Assembly (NCBI GenBank): GCA_017381935.1
Contig: JAFOBG010000037.1
Coordinates: forward strand, 1-64,000
Direction: 5' to 3'
DNA from: Alistipes sp.
Lineage (GTDB): Bacteria > Bacteroidota > Bacteroidia > Bacteroidales > Rikenellaceae
DNA: 64,000 bases
In this document: positions 18,777-26,085 of the stretch, one piece after another
Numbering within the stretch: the first letter of the stretch is position 1
Layout of the letters: every line of letters starts with the position of its first letter
Position numbers and translations under genes: made by a program
The notes under the pieces: generated by a model
Database searches by the model: none
Told to the model about the DNA's origin: nothing
The model's input: only the letters and a program-made list of their open reading frames with translations

Positions 18777-18782
18777 CAATAT
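18773..18782. other. Candidate left attachment site (attL core)
   Basis: TTTGCAATAT here is repeated exactly at 55139-55148 in the same orientation. Cores containing TTTGC are known for some Bacteroides tyrosine integrases such as that of CTnDOT. A competing candidate is the longer imperfect repeat at 18876 and 55056. Confidence 0.5.
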
Positions 18783-18875
18783 AAATGTTACGTTCAGCCT
18801 AAATTGTTGCTAAACCGTTCCTAACGCCGTTTTAACTTGCGGTTGTTTGCGTATATTTACAGATATTTTTACTAA

Positions 18876-18896
18876 TTTTGTTGCGGTTTTGTTGCG
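18876..18896 (+). repeat. Left copy of a 21-bp imperfect direct repeat (integrase arm site or alternative att core)
   Basis: TTTTGTTGCGG followed by TTTTGTTGCG: two tandem copies of TTTTGTTGCG. The same 21 bases with one mismatch recur at 55056-55076 near the right end. Related TTGTTGC and TTGCGGTTGTTTGCG words occur at 18803-18852. Clusters like this suggest arm-type integrase-binding sites. Confidence 0.6.
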
Positions 18897-18919
18897 CAAA
18901 TTGTAATATATGTAAATAT

Positions 18920-19984
18920 ATGGGAAAATCAAAAAGTCCTATCCAACTACGGCAAAGGATGCGAGCATCAGGGAATATATCGCTTTATCTTGATATATAT
19001 GTAAACGGCAGGCGAAGGTGTGAGAGCCTGAAGCTCTACCTTGTGCCAGAGGTTACGAAAGCCGACAGAGAGGAGAATAGGCAGAAACTTGCTCTTGCAG
19101 AGACTATCCGAGCGCAGAGGCTTATAGAGCTGCGCAATAGGCGGTATAACCTGAACGATGAGGGTGTCGCCTACCCTACTGTGGCGGATTACTTCGCTAT
19201 AGTATGCAAGCGCAAGAATATAAAAATAAAAACGAGAGAGGTATGGAACTGCACTCTCAATTTCTTACGTGAGTATGCACCAAAGACTACGCTTGACAAG
19301 GTAGATGATAAGTGGGTGGCTGGAGTATGTAACTATATCGTTGCTCGTGTTAGCAATAATTCTGCTCGCACTTATCTTGCGAAAATTAATGCGATGCTCC
19401 GACAAGCTGTAACCGACAAGATACTCCTGCGTAATCCCATGCAGGGCCTGGAACTACCAAAGAGAGAGGAGACTCACAGAGAATATTTGACTATTGAAGA
19501 ACTGCGGGCGTTGTCAACTACTGACTGCAAAGACAAAAGCCTTAAACGTGCATTCTTATTCTCTTGTTTAACAGGGCTTCGATATAGTGATGTTGTAGGG
19601 CTAAAGTGGGGTGATGTACGCCAACAAGGAGCGTTCACACGAATAGTATATAGGCAGCAGAAGACTCAGAAGCAAGAGTATCTTGACCTATCGCCACAGG
19701 CGGTGCAATATATGGGCGAGCGAGGGCGAGATAATGAGTCGGTATTCAAGGTGTCATATATTCACGATAAGCTCCTTATTTGGGCGAGAGCTGCGGGGAT
19801 AAACAAGCATATTACCTTTCATAGTGGCAGGCATACCTTTGCTGTTATGATGCTTGATTTGGGAGTGGATATCTACACCGTGAGCAAGATGCTCGGGCAT
19901 AAGGATATTAAGACCACACAGATATATGCGGAGCTTCTGGATAAGCGGAAGCAAGAGGCGGTGTTGAGGATTCCAGAGATATAG
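18920..19984 (+). CDS. int: Phage tyrosine-recombinase integrase
   Basis: A 354-residue protein counted from ATG 18920. An upstream TTG extends the frame but would code through the TTGTTGCG repeat. The N-terminal arm-binding-like domain (residues about 8-45, SLYLDIYVNGRRRCESL) and SAM-like core-binding domain (about 90-180) precede the catalytic domain. The catalytic set is complete: Arg 221 (TGLRYSD), His 301 and Arg 304 (HSGRHTF), His 327 (LGHKD) and nucleophile Tyr 336 (TQIYAEL). It catalyses integration and excision at the flanking att sites. It ends at a strong terminator and faces the leftward lysogeny block. Confidence 0.95.
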   Translation: MGKSKSPIQLRQRMRASGNISLYLDIYVNGRRRCESLKLYLVPEVTKADREENRQKLALAETIRAQRLIELRNRRYNLNDEGVAYPTVADYFAIVCKRKNIKIKTREVWNCTLNFLREYAPKTTLDKVDDKWVAGVCNYIVARVSNNSARTYLAKINAMLRQAVTDKILLRNPMQGLELPKREETHREYLTIEELRALSTTDCKDKSLKRAFLFSCLTGLRYSDVVGLKWGDVRQQGAFTRIVYRQQKTQKQEYLDLSPQAVQYMGERGRDNESVFKVSYIHDKLLIWARAAGINKHITFHSGRHTFAVMMLDLGVDIYTVSKMLGHKDIKTTQIYAELLDKRKQEAVLRIPEI

Positions 19985-19985
19985 C

Positions 19986-20013
19986 AAAGGGAGGTGTTAT
20001 GCCTCCCTTTTTT
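19986..20013 (+). terminator. Terminator of the integrase gene
   Basis: AAAGGGAGG / CCTCCCTTT with a 7-base loop followed by T6, directly after the integrase stop. It separates int from the convergent lysogeny genes. Confidence 0.88.
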
Positions 20014-20257
20014 ACCTAAACATCCTACCACGCCCCAGCAGTAGCCAGTCGGCACTTACTCCATATTGTTCCACTAAAACGGCAAGCCACTGCGGTTGCA
20101 GTATCTTGCGAGAGAAATCCTTACGCTGCTTATATAACTGTGCGTGGCTAATACCAACTCTGCGCTCAAAATCCGCAAAAAAGCGTATCTCTTCCGCAGC
20201 GTATAGCGCATTCAACGCCATAAAGAAGCGAGCCACTATATCTTCGTTAGTCTGCAT
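20012..20257 (-). CDS. Small phage HTH protein
   Basis: An 81-residue protein with an HTH-like region (FADFERRVGISHAQLYKQRKDF) and the C-terminal pattern YGVSADWLLLGRGRMF, shared by many Bacteroidetes phage repressors. It is the last gene of the leftward lysogeny block, 3 bases after the lipoprotein gene. It could be an accessory regulator of lysogeny. Its stop lies in the tail of the integrase terminator. Confidence 0.65.
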   Translation of the reverse strand: MQTNEDIVARFFMALNALYAAEEIRFFADFERRVGISHAQLYKQRKDFSRKILQPQWLAVLVEQYGVSADWLLLGRGRMFR

Positions 20258-20260
20258 AGG

Positions 20261-20704
20261 CTACCATAAATCATCGTTAGGTTGCCAATTATACGCAGCT
20301 CGCATTACCTCTGTAACCTCATCGCATGTGATGCTATATTCCATAGCAAGTTCGGTCTTGTCCACAAATCGGCTCTTAAAATCGGATGGGAAAACCATTA
20401 GCAAGTAGTCATCTACTTTCTTGCAAAACTCTATCTTTCTATGTACAGTTGCACCGATAGAATAAGAATAGAATATCACGCAAAGCGAGCCAGCCTCTTT
20501 AACTTCTGCAATAGACAGGGTCTTCGCCACTTCATCTTGGTGCTTGTATTGCAAGTACTGCTCATCTGTCACAATATAGCCTCTGGGCGTGATTACCCAG
20601 TCAATATATTGCTCTGGGGACTTAAACAGAATAGGCTTGTTAGGGTCTGTCTGGCACGATGCACAGAACATACAAAGTAGTGCAAAAATAGCAATCTTCT
20701 TCAT
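20261..20704 (-). CDS. Prophage lipoprotein in the lysogeny block (possible lysogenic-conversion protein)
   Basis: A 147-residue protein with a lipoprotein signal (lipobox FCASC, Cys 17) and no recognised domain. It lies between two HTH genes on the strand expressed in the lysogen, a usual place for cargo made by the resident prophage. A membrane-anchored lipoprotein there could be a superinfection-exclusion factor or alter the host surface; this is inference without a family match. Confidence 0.6.
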   Translation of the reverse strand: MKKIAIFALLCMFCASCQTDPNKPILFKSPEQYIDWVITPRGYIVTDEQYLQYKHQDEVAKTLSIAEVKEAGSLCVIFYSYSIGATVHRKIEFCKKVDDYLLMVFPSDFKSRFVDKTELAMEYSITCDEVTEVMRAAYNWQPNDDLW

Positions 20705-20716
20705 AGTGTTTAATAT

Positions 20717-21145
20717 TTAATGGTTAGACAATTTCTCTATAATGCCGAGCAGACGGTCTATCTGCTCCTTTGAGTCTGCTTGTATCTTCTCCGCAAATCT
20801 TCTCTGCGCTGTTATCTCAGCTACAAGCTGGGAGTTGGTAGCTGTGTTTATGCTATTGTTACCTACAGCGTTGCCGTTACCCTCTACTATAACATTTGAT
20901 TCTATAGGCGTTCCAAACATATCCCCTCTGCCGTTAAGCAACCAATCTTCGTTCAAACCTGGGAGTAAAGACTTTATCTTTGTAATAAAGTTTTTAGGGG
21001 TCTTTAATCCTGTCATAATTTGCGAGAAATAAGACTCATTTTCGTAGCCTAAAAGTACACCTAACTCCTTTTGAGAGGAGCATATACCTCTATTTATTAT
21101 CTCTTGCACCAAAATTTTATTGCGAATTACTCTATTCATAATCAA
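20717..21145 (-). CDS. Phage repressor (CI-like, HTH N-terminus)
   Basis: A 142-residue protein. Residues 5-60 form an HTH domain (SSQKELGVLLGYENESYFSQIMTGLKTPKNFITKI) followed by the signature LPGLNEDWLLNGRGDMF. A linker (VIVEGNGNAVGNNSINTATN) and a C-terminal coiled coil (residues about 107-140) suggest oligomerisation. It has no peptidase domain, so induction is probably not by RecA-stimulated self-cleavage. It faces the early genes across an AT-rich region with palindromic half-sites. ATG 21139 is an alternative start. Confidence 0.82.
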   Translation of the reverse strand: MIMNRVIRNKILVQEIINRGICSSQKELGVLLGYENESYFSQIMTGLKTPKNFITKIKSLLPGLNEDWLLNGRGDMFGTPIESNVIVEGNGNAVGNNSINTATNSQLVAEITAQRRFAEKIQADSKEQIDRLLGIIEKLSNH

Positions 21146-21159
21146 TGAGTTACGAAAAA

Positions 21160-21176
21160 TAGTAAAGTTTTTACTA
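21160..21176. promoter_or_regulatory. Operator-like palindrome between repressor and early genes
   Basis: TAGTAAA-GTT-TTTACTA is a perfect 7-3-7 inverted repeat. Related half-sites (TAGTAAA, CAGTAAA, TTGGTAA twice) lie at 21183-21201 and 21266-21282, on both sides of the early promoter. The repressor is the likely ligand. Confidence 0.55.
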
Positions 21177-21193
21177 AAAAAGTTGGTAAATTA

Positions 21194-21225
21194 TTTGGTA
21201 ATTAAAAATAAAGTCTTTATCTTTG
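21194..21225 (+). promoter_or_regulatory. Rightward early promoter
   Basis: TTTG (21194-21197), 20 bases, TATCTTTG (21218-21225). The -33 element lies inside the TTGGTAA repeat cluster, so a protein bound to these half-sites could block it. Confidence 0.72.
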
Positions 21226-21307
21226 TAACCGTAATAGGAAACAAACCTGTTACAAAAGTAGTAAAAATTTCAGTAAAAAAAAGAACAAAATTAAAACTTT
21301 TTAGAGT

Positions 21308-21511
21308 ATGGGGCTTAAGAAACAAATGGAGGATGTTCGCAATGCGGTAGGTAACTTGCAGATTTGCCTAAACCTTTTATTGCACGACAAAGAGCAATTC
21401 ATAAAGGAGTTTGGTATGGATGCCTATAACACCTTTATCAAATGCCAGAGACATATCACAGCATTTGAAGCGAAAGCGCACAACGATAGAGTATGGTATT
21501 TCAAAAACTAA
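21308..21511 (+). CDS. Small phage early protein, unknown
   Basis: 67 residues, mostly helical and charged (MGLKKQMEDVRNAVGNLQICL...). It is the first gene after the early promoter. No family recognised. Confidence 0.5.
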   Translation: MGLKKQMEDVRNAVGNLQICLNLLLHDKEQFIKEFGMDAYNTFIKCQRHITAFEAKAHNDRVWYFKN

Positions 21512-21518
21512 TAGCCTT

Positions 21519-21680
21519 ATGGAGAAGAATGATTTTAAGTGCTGCTGGACTTGCCTATACTGTATGCTTGACATAGGCAACGACACCTACGAATGCTACA
21601 AGACTGGTAAAGTGATATGCGACCGCCACCAGCGCGGTAAAGTACACGAGCCGACAGAGTGTGAACATTGGAAATTTTAA
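21519..21680 (+). CDS. Small cysteine-rich phage protein
   Basis: 53 residues from ATG 21519, with cysteine pairs (KCCWTCLYC, then CYKTGKVICDRH and CEHW) that could bind zinc. The start shares the agccttATG context with the next gene, which supports translation. Function unknown. Confidence 0.45.
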   Translation: MEKNDFKCCWTCLYCMLDIGNDTYECYKTGKVICDRHQRGKVHEPTECEHWKF

Positions 21681-21685
21681 GCCTT

Positions 21686-22066
21686 ATGGATTGGAACTAT
21701 GAATTATCAGACAAGCTGTATAGAGTGGTGCATTTAAGAGCGCACGGCTATACAGTTCCGCAAATCGCAGACGAGTGTTGTTTATCTCCTTCATCTGTGC
21801 AAAATTACATCCAAGAAGCGCGAGAATATGCAGATTGCAAGAGTGTAGTTCAGTTGTGTGCTTGGTACTTCTACAAATACGGTTGTGTTGCGAAAGACTT
21901 TGCACCAGTAACCAAGCGCATAGCAAAGTTCTTCACGATAGCCCTACTGATGTTCACAACAACGCAGATAGACTGCGAGAGAGCCTTCAGAACAGCCCGC
22001 AGGGGTCGCAGAAGGGATGAAACAGAGGTTGTAGATGACGAGAAAAGGCATAGATATACCGCATAA
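21686..22066 (+). CDS. Phage protein with HTH-like N-terminus
   Basis: 126 residues from ATG 21686 (chosen for the agccttATG context shared with the preceding gene). Residues 25-50 (GYTVPQIADECCLSPSSVQNYIQEA) form a LuxR/sigma-4-like HTH. A hydrophobic stretch (AKFFTIALLMFTTTQI) and a basic tail (RTARRGRRRDE) follow. A DNA-binding role is likely; the hydrophobic part is unexplained. Confidence 0.5.
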   Translation: MDWNYELSDKLYRVVHLRAHGYTVPQIADECCLSPSSVQNYIQEAREYADCKSVVQLCAWYFYKYGCVAKDFAPVTKRIAKFFTIALLMFTTTQIDCERAFRTARRGRRRDETEVVDDEKRHRYTA

Positions 22067-22112
22067 AGGTCAAACGCAGGAAACGGCATAGTAATTGAAA
22101 CGATAAACGGCA

Positions 22113-22280
22113 ATGGCACAAGTACTAACAATAGAGCAGATAAAGCAGCTGATACTTCAGAAAGAAGATGCGATGCGTAATTTATCATTCCACCGTAATA
22201 ACAGCCTTGCAGTAGAGCGTTGGCGAGACTATCAGGAAGAGCTGAGAATGTTAAGAGAATTGGCTAATCAATATAACTAA
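22113..22280 (+). CDS. Small phage protein, unknown
   Basis: A 55-residue frame (MAQVLTIEQIKQLILQKEDAMRN...ELANQYN), highly charged and helical, possibly a coiled coil. Tight packing with the next frame supports coding. Confidence 0.45.
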   Translation: MAQVLTIEQIKQLILQKEDAMRNLSFHRNNSLAVERWRDYQEELRMLRELANQYN

Positions 22281-22284
22281 AACT

Positions 22285-22380
22285 ATGGAAAATATATTTA
22301 CACAGCTTGCTATAATTATGAATAAGCATTTAACAGAAGATAATGACCCAGACTGCCGTGATGGCAGACGTAATGTTTGA
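22285..22380 (+). CDS. Very small phage frame, uncertain
   Basis: 31 codons (MENIFTQLAIIMNKHL...). The start follows the previous stop by 4 bases in the usual aactATG context of this phage. No other support. Confidence 0.25.
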   Translation: MENIFTQLAIIMNKHLTEDNDPDCRDGRRNV

Positions 22381-22434
22381 TAAGTTTTCATAAAAAATTA
22401 GTTAAAATGACAGCTCGGAAAGACGGCTCCGCCA

Positions 22435-22526
22435 CAGGTCGGGTCTCAACCTGCAATCGTTCTTTTTTTCGGGGGAGGATTTTTACTACTTAATCGCTTC
22501 ATTTTTTTGCATTTGAGCCCTCCCCC
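22435..22526 (+). other. Non-coding structured stretch upstream of the tRNA-like gene
   Basis: A small hairpin (CAGGT / ACCTG) is followed by GGGGGAGG at 22471-22478, exactly complementary to CCTCCCCC at 22519-22526, with a 40-base AT-rich loop. No reading frame is convincing between 22381 and 22532. It may be a leader or processing signal for the tRNA-like RNA. Confidence 0.35.
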
Positions 22527-22532
22527 CCATCT

Positions 22533-22612
22533 GGATAGGTAGCTCACCGGTAGAGCAGAGTGTGAATGTGGTTATACACTCAGGCAGGCGAGTTCGACTC
22601 TCCCCCTATCCA
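22533..22612 (+). tRNA. Atypical tRNA or tRNA-like gene with an enlarged anticodon arm
   Basis: A 7-bp acceptor stem (GGATAGG / CCTATCC) is perfect, with discriminator A and no encoded CCA. T8-A9, a 4-bp D stem (GCTC / GAGC) with loop ACCGGTA, and a T arm with TTCGACT (one stem mismatch) are all in place. The anticodon arm is abnormal: GAGTGT / ACACTC encloses 12 bases (GAATGTGGTTAT) instead of a 5-bp stem with a 7-base loop. No anticodon can be assigned safely. It is either a decayed phage tRNA or a tRNA mimic. Confidence 0.6.
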
Positions 22613-22629
22613 CTAAACAAAACAGGTAA

Positions 22630-22899
22630 ATGAATATGGTGCATAAGTGGACAAAAGAGGAAGATAGATTATTACTTCGATATGCCTTGCAAGGCATAAA
22701 GAGACCGGAGTTGGCGAAGAAGATAGGCCGCAGTATTAGAGCTATAGAGCACAGGTTGGCCGAGAAACATAGAGACTATCGGGTGCGGATACAACCTAAG
22801 CGCCACCCGAAGAAACCAAGAACGCAGTATTTGGACTGCATGCCGAATCCATTTAAGAATATAGCAGGTTTTAATTGTAATTTTTATAGAACGATATGA
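22630..22899 (+). CDS. SANT/Myb-like DNA-binding phage protein
   Basis: 89 residues. The N-terminus (HKWTKEEDRLLLRYALQGIKRPELAKKIGRSIRAIEHRLAEKH) matches the Myb/SANT-type helix-turn-helix used by phage regulators, followed by a basic linker (PKRHPKKPRTQ). Probably a transcription factor. Confidence 0.6.
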   Translation: MNMVHKWTKEEDRLLLRYALQGIKRPELAKKIGRSIRAIEHRLAEKHRDYRVRIQPKRHPKKPRTQYLDCMPNPFKNIAGFNCNFYRTI

Positions 22900-23087
22900 G
22901 CAGAATTTTCAAAACAGAGAAACGCATTCGCCGAGAAGCAAAGTATCAGGCAATGTATGCAGAGTATTGCGAGCTTGCGGCTAACCCTGAAAATGACAAG
23001 ATGGCGATTATCGGCCACTTAACAGACAAGCATGGTATCTCTCAAAGCTGCATTTATTTGTACTTAAAAAAGAGGAGAGGGCAATGA
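22896..23087 (+). CDS. Small phage HTH-like protein
   Basis: 63 residues, basic, with a possible HTH at the end (IGHLTDKHGISQSCIYLYLKKR). It overlaps both neighbours by 4 bases, indicating translational coupling. Confidence 0.5.
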   Translation: MSRIFKTEKRIRREAKYQAMYAEYCELAANPENDKMAIIGHLTDKHGISQSCIYLYLKKRRGQ

Positions 23088-23386
23088 TAACTAATGCAAC
23101 ATTGGAGCATATAGCTTTTATATTGGCTGAATCCTTTGAGGAGCTGGGGAGGAGTAGCACAATAGAAGTTCCTATTGATGACACGTTCCTCACTATCACA
23201 GCCACATTGGATGGAGTTATATGCGAGAGTGGGGATGGGGTAACCTCAGAGCCTATAAGTTGGGTAGAATGTGCCTCAGTTACTATTGAAGAAACTGAGT
23301 GGTACGATAGCCGAGGCAACCAGTTAACGCTATCGCAAGACTATATCAATCAAATAGAAATCAAAACAGCTAAACGACTGAGTTAA
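23084..23386 (+). CDS. Phage protein, unknown
   Basis: 100 residues, acidic, beta-rich in the middle (STIEVPIDDTFLTITATLDGVICES). The start overlaps the preceding stop (ATGA). No family recognised. Confidence 0.5.
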   Translation: MITNATLEHIAFILAESFEELGRSSTIEVPIDDTFLTITATLDGVICESGDGVTSEPISWVECASVTIEETEWYDSRGNQLTLSQDYINQIEIKTAKRLS

Positions 23387-23387
23387 C

Positions 23388-23627
23388 ATGACAGAGAAGA
23401 TTTACACAATGGAGAGCCTTGCGGAATACCTGGGAGTAACGTTACGCACTATATATGGATTAACAGCCAGTAAACGTATTGCGCATTTTAAAGTAGGGAG
23501 AGAGAATAGATTTACTCAGAGCATGGTAGATGCTTATATCAAAAGCACATCAGTAACTACCGAGGCTGAGGACATTCGCCAGAGAGCGATACAGTATTGC
23601 GCACAACACCCACTTCCAGTACTATAA
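23388..23627 (+). CDS. Excisionase-family / MerR-type HTH phage protein
   Basis: 79 residues. The N-terminus (YTMESLAEYLGVTLRTIYGLTASKRIAHFKVGRENRFTQSMVDAYI) is a winged HTH_17/excisionase-type domain. In a temperate phage this fold serves either excision or replication initiation. It lies far from int, among the recombination genes. Confidence 0.7.
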   Translation: MTEKIYTMESLAEYLGVTLRTIYGLTASKRIAHFKVGRENRFTQSMVDAYIKSTSVTTEAEDIRQRAIQYCAQHPLPVL

Positions 23628-23631
23628 CGAT

Positions 23632-23850
23632 ATGGCAATGTATATGTACAGCGATAGTAACTACGACTACTACGGTAACCGAATGAATAAGCCGATAACA
23701 CGCACACTGATAACAGCTAAAGATAGCCGAGGCAATATCACATTCAAGCACGAAGGCAAAGGCGTACTGAGAAGCCCGGCAATAGCCAAAATACTCAAGG
23801 CGTGGTGCGTAGATGAAACAAAAGAACGAGTAGAAATTCAACACATCTAA
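23632..23850 (+). CDS. Phage protein, unknown
   Basis: 72 residues, starting MAMYMYSDSNYDYYGNRMN. No family recognised; the frame is packed within 6 bases of both neighbours. Confidence 0.5.
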   Translation: MAMYMYSDSNYDYYGNRMNKPITRTLITAKDSRGNITFKHEGKGVLRSPAIAKILKAWCVDETKERVEIQHI

Positions 23851-23855
23851 CTGCT

Positions 23856-24539
23856 ATGGGAAATCTGGATTTGTATAATCAGGTGCGAAAGGTGCCTAAC
23901 GAAGCGCAAAAAACCATTAAAGGTGGGCGATTAAAGGGTTTTACGGAAATCAACCCCATGTGGCGCATTAAGAAACTCACAGAGCTCTTTGGAGCGTGTG
24001 GCATTGGATGGTACACCGAGATTGTCAGATATTGGATTGAGAAAGCTGCTGATAACCAATGCACAGCAAACATCCTAATTAAACTCTTCATCAAAACCGA
24101 GAATGGTTGGTCTATGCCAATAGAGGGCATTGGTGGTACATCTTTTGTTTCAAACGAAACCAAAGGGCTATATATTAATGAAGATTGCTACAAAATGGCT
24201 TACACAGATGCCTTGTCTGTTGCTTGCAAATCTTTAGGGATAGGTGCAGATGTGTATTTTGAGAAAGATTGTACTAAATATACTCAGTGTGCCCGACCGC
24301 AAGTAGTACCGGCGCAAGTGGCGCAACAGGTTAAGCGCAGAATTATTAACGATGCGCTGCTTGACAACCCAGAGCGATGCAATAAGATGATAGCGGTGCT
24401 GGATGCAGCGTATCAGAAAAACCCAACGGCATTCAAGGTTGTTGAGTACTTGCAAGCCGATGGTTGGGAGTTTCAAGACCACGCAGAGAAAAGGGTATTC
24501 GATATATGGATGCAATACATAACAGAGAAAGGATTATAA
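23856..24539 (+). CDS. Rad52/ERF-like single-strand annealing recombinase (DUF1071/Sak type)
   Basis: 227 residues. The pattern NPMWRIKKLTELFGACGIGWY, followed by beta strands and YTDALSVACKSLGIGADVYF, resembles Rad52-like phage annealing proteins. These bind single-stranded DNA and anneal complementary strands during phage replication and recombination. SSB and a NinB-like gene follow in the same cluster, which supports the call. The exact subfamily is uncertain. Confidence 0.68.
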   Translation: MGNLDLYNQVRKVPNEAQKTIKGGRLKGFTEINPMWRIKKLTELFGACGIGWYTEIVRYWIEKAADNQCTANILIKLFIKTENGWSMPIEGIGGTSFVSNETKGLYINEDCYKMAYTDALSVACKSLGIGADVYFEKDCTKYTQCARPQVVPAQVAQQVKRRIINDALLDNPERCNKMIAVLDAAYQKNPTAFKVVEYLQADGWEFQDHAEKRVFDIWMQYITEKGL

Positions 24540-24541
24540 CG

Positions 24542-25009
24542 ATGGATAAGAAGAAGAAACAACAACTAATCATCCAAGACCCACGCACTATTGCCGACAT
24601 CGTAGCAAGTGCCACTACAAACATTATAGAGGGCAATATAGATCCTCTGCAAGCATTGGCAGTACTAACCTCATTTGAGCGTGCAATAGAGCAAATAAAG
24701 AATGAGCCACAGGTGCGAGATATATGCTTGAGGGAGTTGTCAAAGTACGGCAAGCAGGGAGCAACTGTTGGCGAGTTCACATTTACCGAGGCAGAGGCCG
24801 GTGTTAAGTATGACTACAGCCAGTGCGGCAGCTCCGAGTATGCCGAGCTGCAGGAGGCAAGAGTTAGTATTGACAAACGCCTCAAGGAGATAGAAAAGGC
24901 CCTCAAGGCAATGCCTACAAGCGGCCTCGCAGACCCCAATACAGGCGAAATATGGTATCCACCTGTTAAGAGTTCAAAGACAATCATCAAAGCAATGACT
25001 AAACGATAA
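24542..25009 (+). CDS. Phage protein in the recombination cluster, unknown
   Basis: 155 residues from ATG 24542 (MDKKKKQQLIIQDPRTIADIV). Helical N-terminus, then FTFTEAEAGVKYDYSQCGSSEYAEL and a coiled segment (EARVSIDKRLKEIEKAL). Similar-looking proteins accompany recombination genes in Bacteroides phages, but I cannot name a family. Confidence 0.55.
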   Translation: MDKKKKQQLIIQDPRTIADIVASATTNIIEGNIDPLQALAVLTSFERAIEQIKNEPQVRDICLRELSKYGKQGATVGEFTFTEAEAGVKYDYSQCGSSEYAELQEARVSIDKRLKEIEKALKAMPTSGLADPNTGEIWYPPVKSSKTIIKAMTKR

Positions 25010-25013
25010 AACT

Positions 25014-25481
25014 ATGATTAACAAAATTATTCTTGTGGGTCGTGTAGGAGCAGACCCAGAGGTTAAGACAATGGGCGAGAGTGGTGTTAAGACTGCAAGA
25101 GTGCGCCTTGCCACTTCCGAGAAGTGGTTTAACAAGGAGACCAACCAAACAGAGGAACTGACTGAGTGGCACAATGTAACCCTATGGCGCAACCTCGCAG
25201 ATGTAGCCGACAAGTATGTGCGTAAAGGTTCTCTGCTCTATGTAGAGGGTACTATCCACTACCGCAAGTGGCAAGGTAAGGATGGCGTGGAGCGACAGAT
25301 GACCGACATTACGGCTAATACGATGCAGATGCTCAACAAGGTAGAGGATGCGCCAAAGGTAGAGCCACAGTATCAAGTACCGCAGTACCCAACGCCAACT
25401 GCAACAATAGGCGTGATTAGAGCAGAAGAAACAGAGCAGGTGTTGGAGCCTGAGGTTTTACAAGATGACCTGCCATTTTAA
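25014..25481 (+). CDS. ssb: Phage single-stranded DNA-binding protein
   Basis: 155 residues with the OB fold of bacterial SSB (MINKIILVGRVGADPEVKTM, TEWHNVTLWRNLADVADKYVRKGSLLYVEG, DITANTMQML). The acidic tip DDLPF is the protein-interaction tail. It coats single-stranded DNA during replication and cooperates with the annealing protein encoded upstream. Confidence 0.93.
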   Translation: MINKIILVGRVGADPEVKTMGESGVKTARVRLATSEKWFNKETNQTEELTEWHNVTLWRNLADVADKYVRKGSLLYVEGTIHYRKWQGKDGVERQMTDITANTMQMLNKVEDAPKVEPQYQVPQYPTPTATIGVIRAEETEQVLEPEVLQDDLPF

Positions 25482-25484
25482 GCT

Positions 25485-25922
25485 ATGATTTACGACCTGA
25501 ACACGGAGATTGACCGAGAACGACTAACAAAGCGTATTACAGCCCTTTTTAGCGCACGAAAGGTCGTAGAGGTAAAAGTGTATCAACCAAAGCGAACAAA
25601 CGCCCAAAATCGCTATTTACACGCCATTTTAGGCGAGTTTGCGATGCAGACCGGTAACACACTCGAAGATGTTAAGTGCGAATACTTCAAAAAGTACTGC
25701 AACTACGAGTTGTTTGTCAGGACAAAGGAGTATAAGCATATCGGCAATATTGAGGTGTTACGTAGCAGCTCCGAGCTTGATACAGCGGAGATGACAACAG
25801 CGATAGAGCGTTTCAGGAATTGGTCGGCAAGCGAAGCCGGGATATACTTACCCTCTCCGGATGAAGAGGCATACATAGCGGCAATAGAGGCAGAAATGCA
25901 AAGGCATAGAGATTGGCTATAA
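25485..25922 (+). CDS. NinB/Orf-like recombination protein (tentative)
   Basis: 145 residues. KRTNAQNRYLHAILGEFAMQTGNTLEDVKCEYFKKYC is reminiscent of the lambda NinB (Orf) family, recombination mediators that act with SSB. It starts 4 bases after ssb, which fits. Recognition rests on one motif. Confidence 0.5.
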   Translation: MIYDLNTEIDRERLTKRITALFSARKVVEVKVYQPKRTNAQNRYLHAILGEFAMQTGNTLEDVKCEYFKKYCNYELFVRTKEYKHIGNIEVLRSSSELDTAEMTTAIERFRNWSASEAGIYLPSPDEEAYIAAIEAEMQRHRDWL

Positions 25923-25923
25923 T

Positions 25924-26085
25924 ATAGAAATTAGCAAAACAACATACAAGTCGTTGGTATCGGCACTGAAAGCGGTAGGAATGGTGCAATTAAGCACAAC
26001 AGCGAGGGCTAAAGAGCGTGATGCTATACGCAGGTGTAAGTTGTGTTTGCGAAAATTGGAGAAGATATGGCAAGAGAATCAATGA
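25924..26085 (+). CDS. Possible small phage frame without a clear start
   Basis: A frame (KTTYKSLVSALKAVG...LRKLEKIWQENQ) is open here and fills the gap between the NinB-like gene and the next gene, overlapping the latter's start. Only ATA/ATT (25924/25930) or TTG (25954) starts are available. The residue pattern looks protein-like, but expression is uncertain. Confidence 0.25.
   Translation: MEISKTTYKSLVSALKAVGMVQLSTTARAKERDAIRRCKLCLRKLEKIWQENQ

Noticed and set aside
18878..18919. TTG start for the integrase, 14 codons upstream
   Set aside because: These codons run through the TTGTTGCG repeat and give a Cys-rich peptide unlike integrase N-termini; ATG 18920 fits better.
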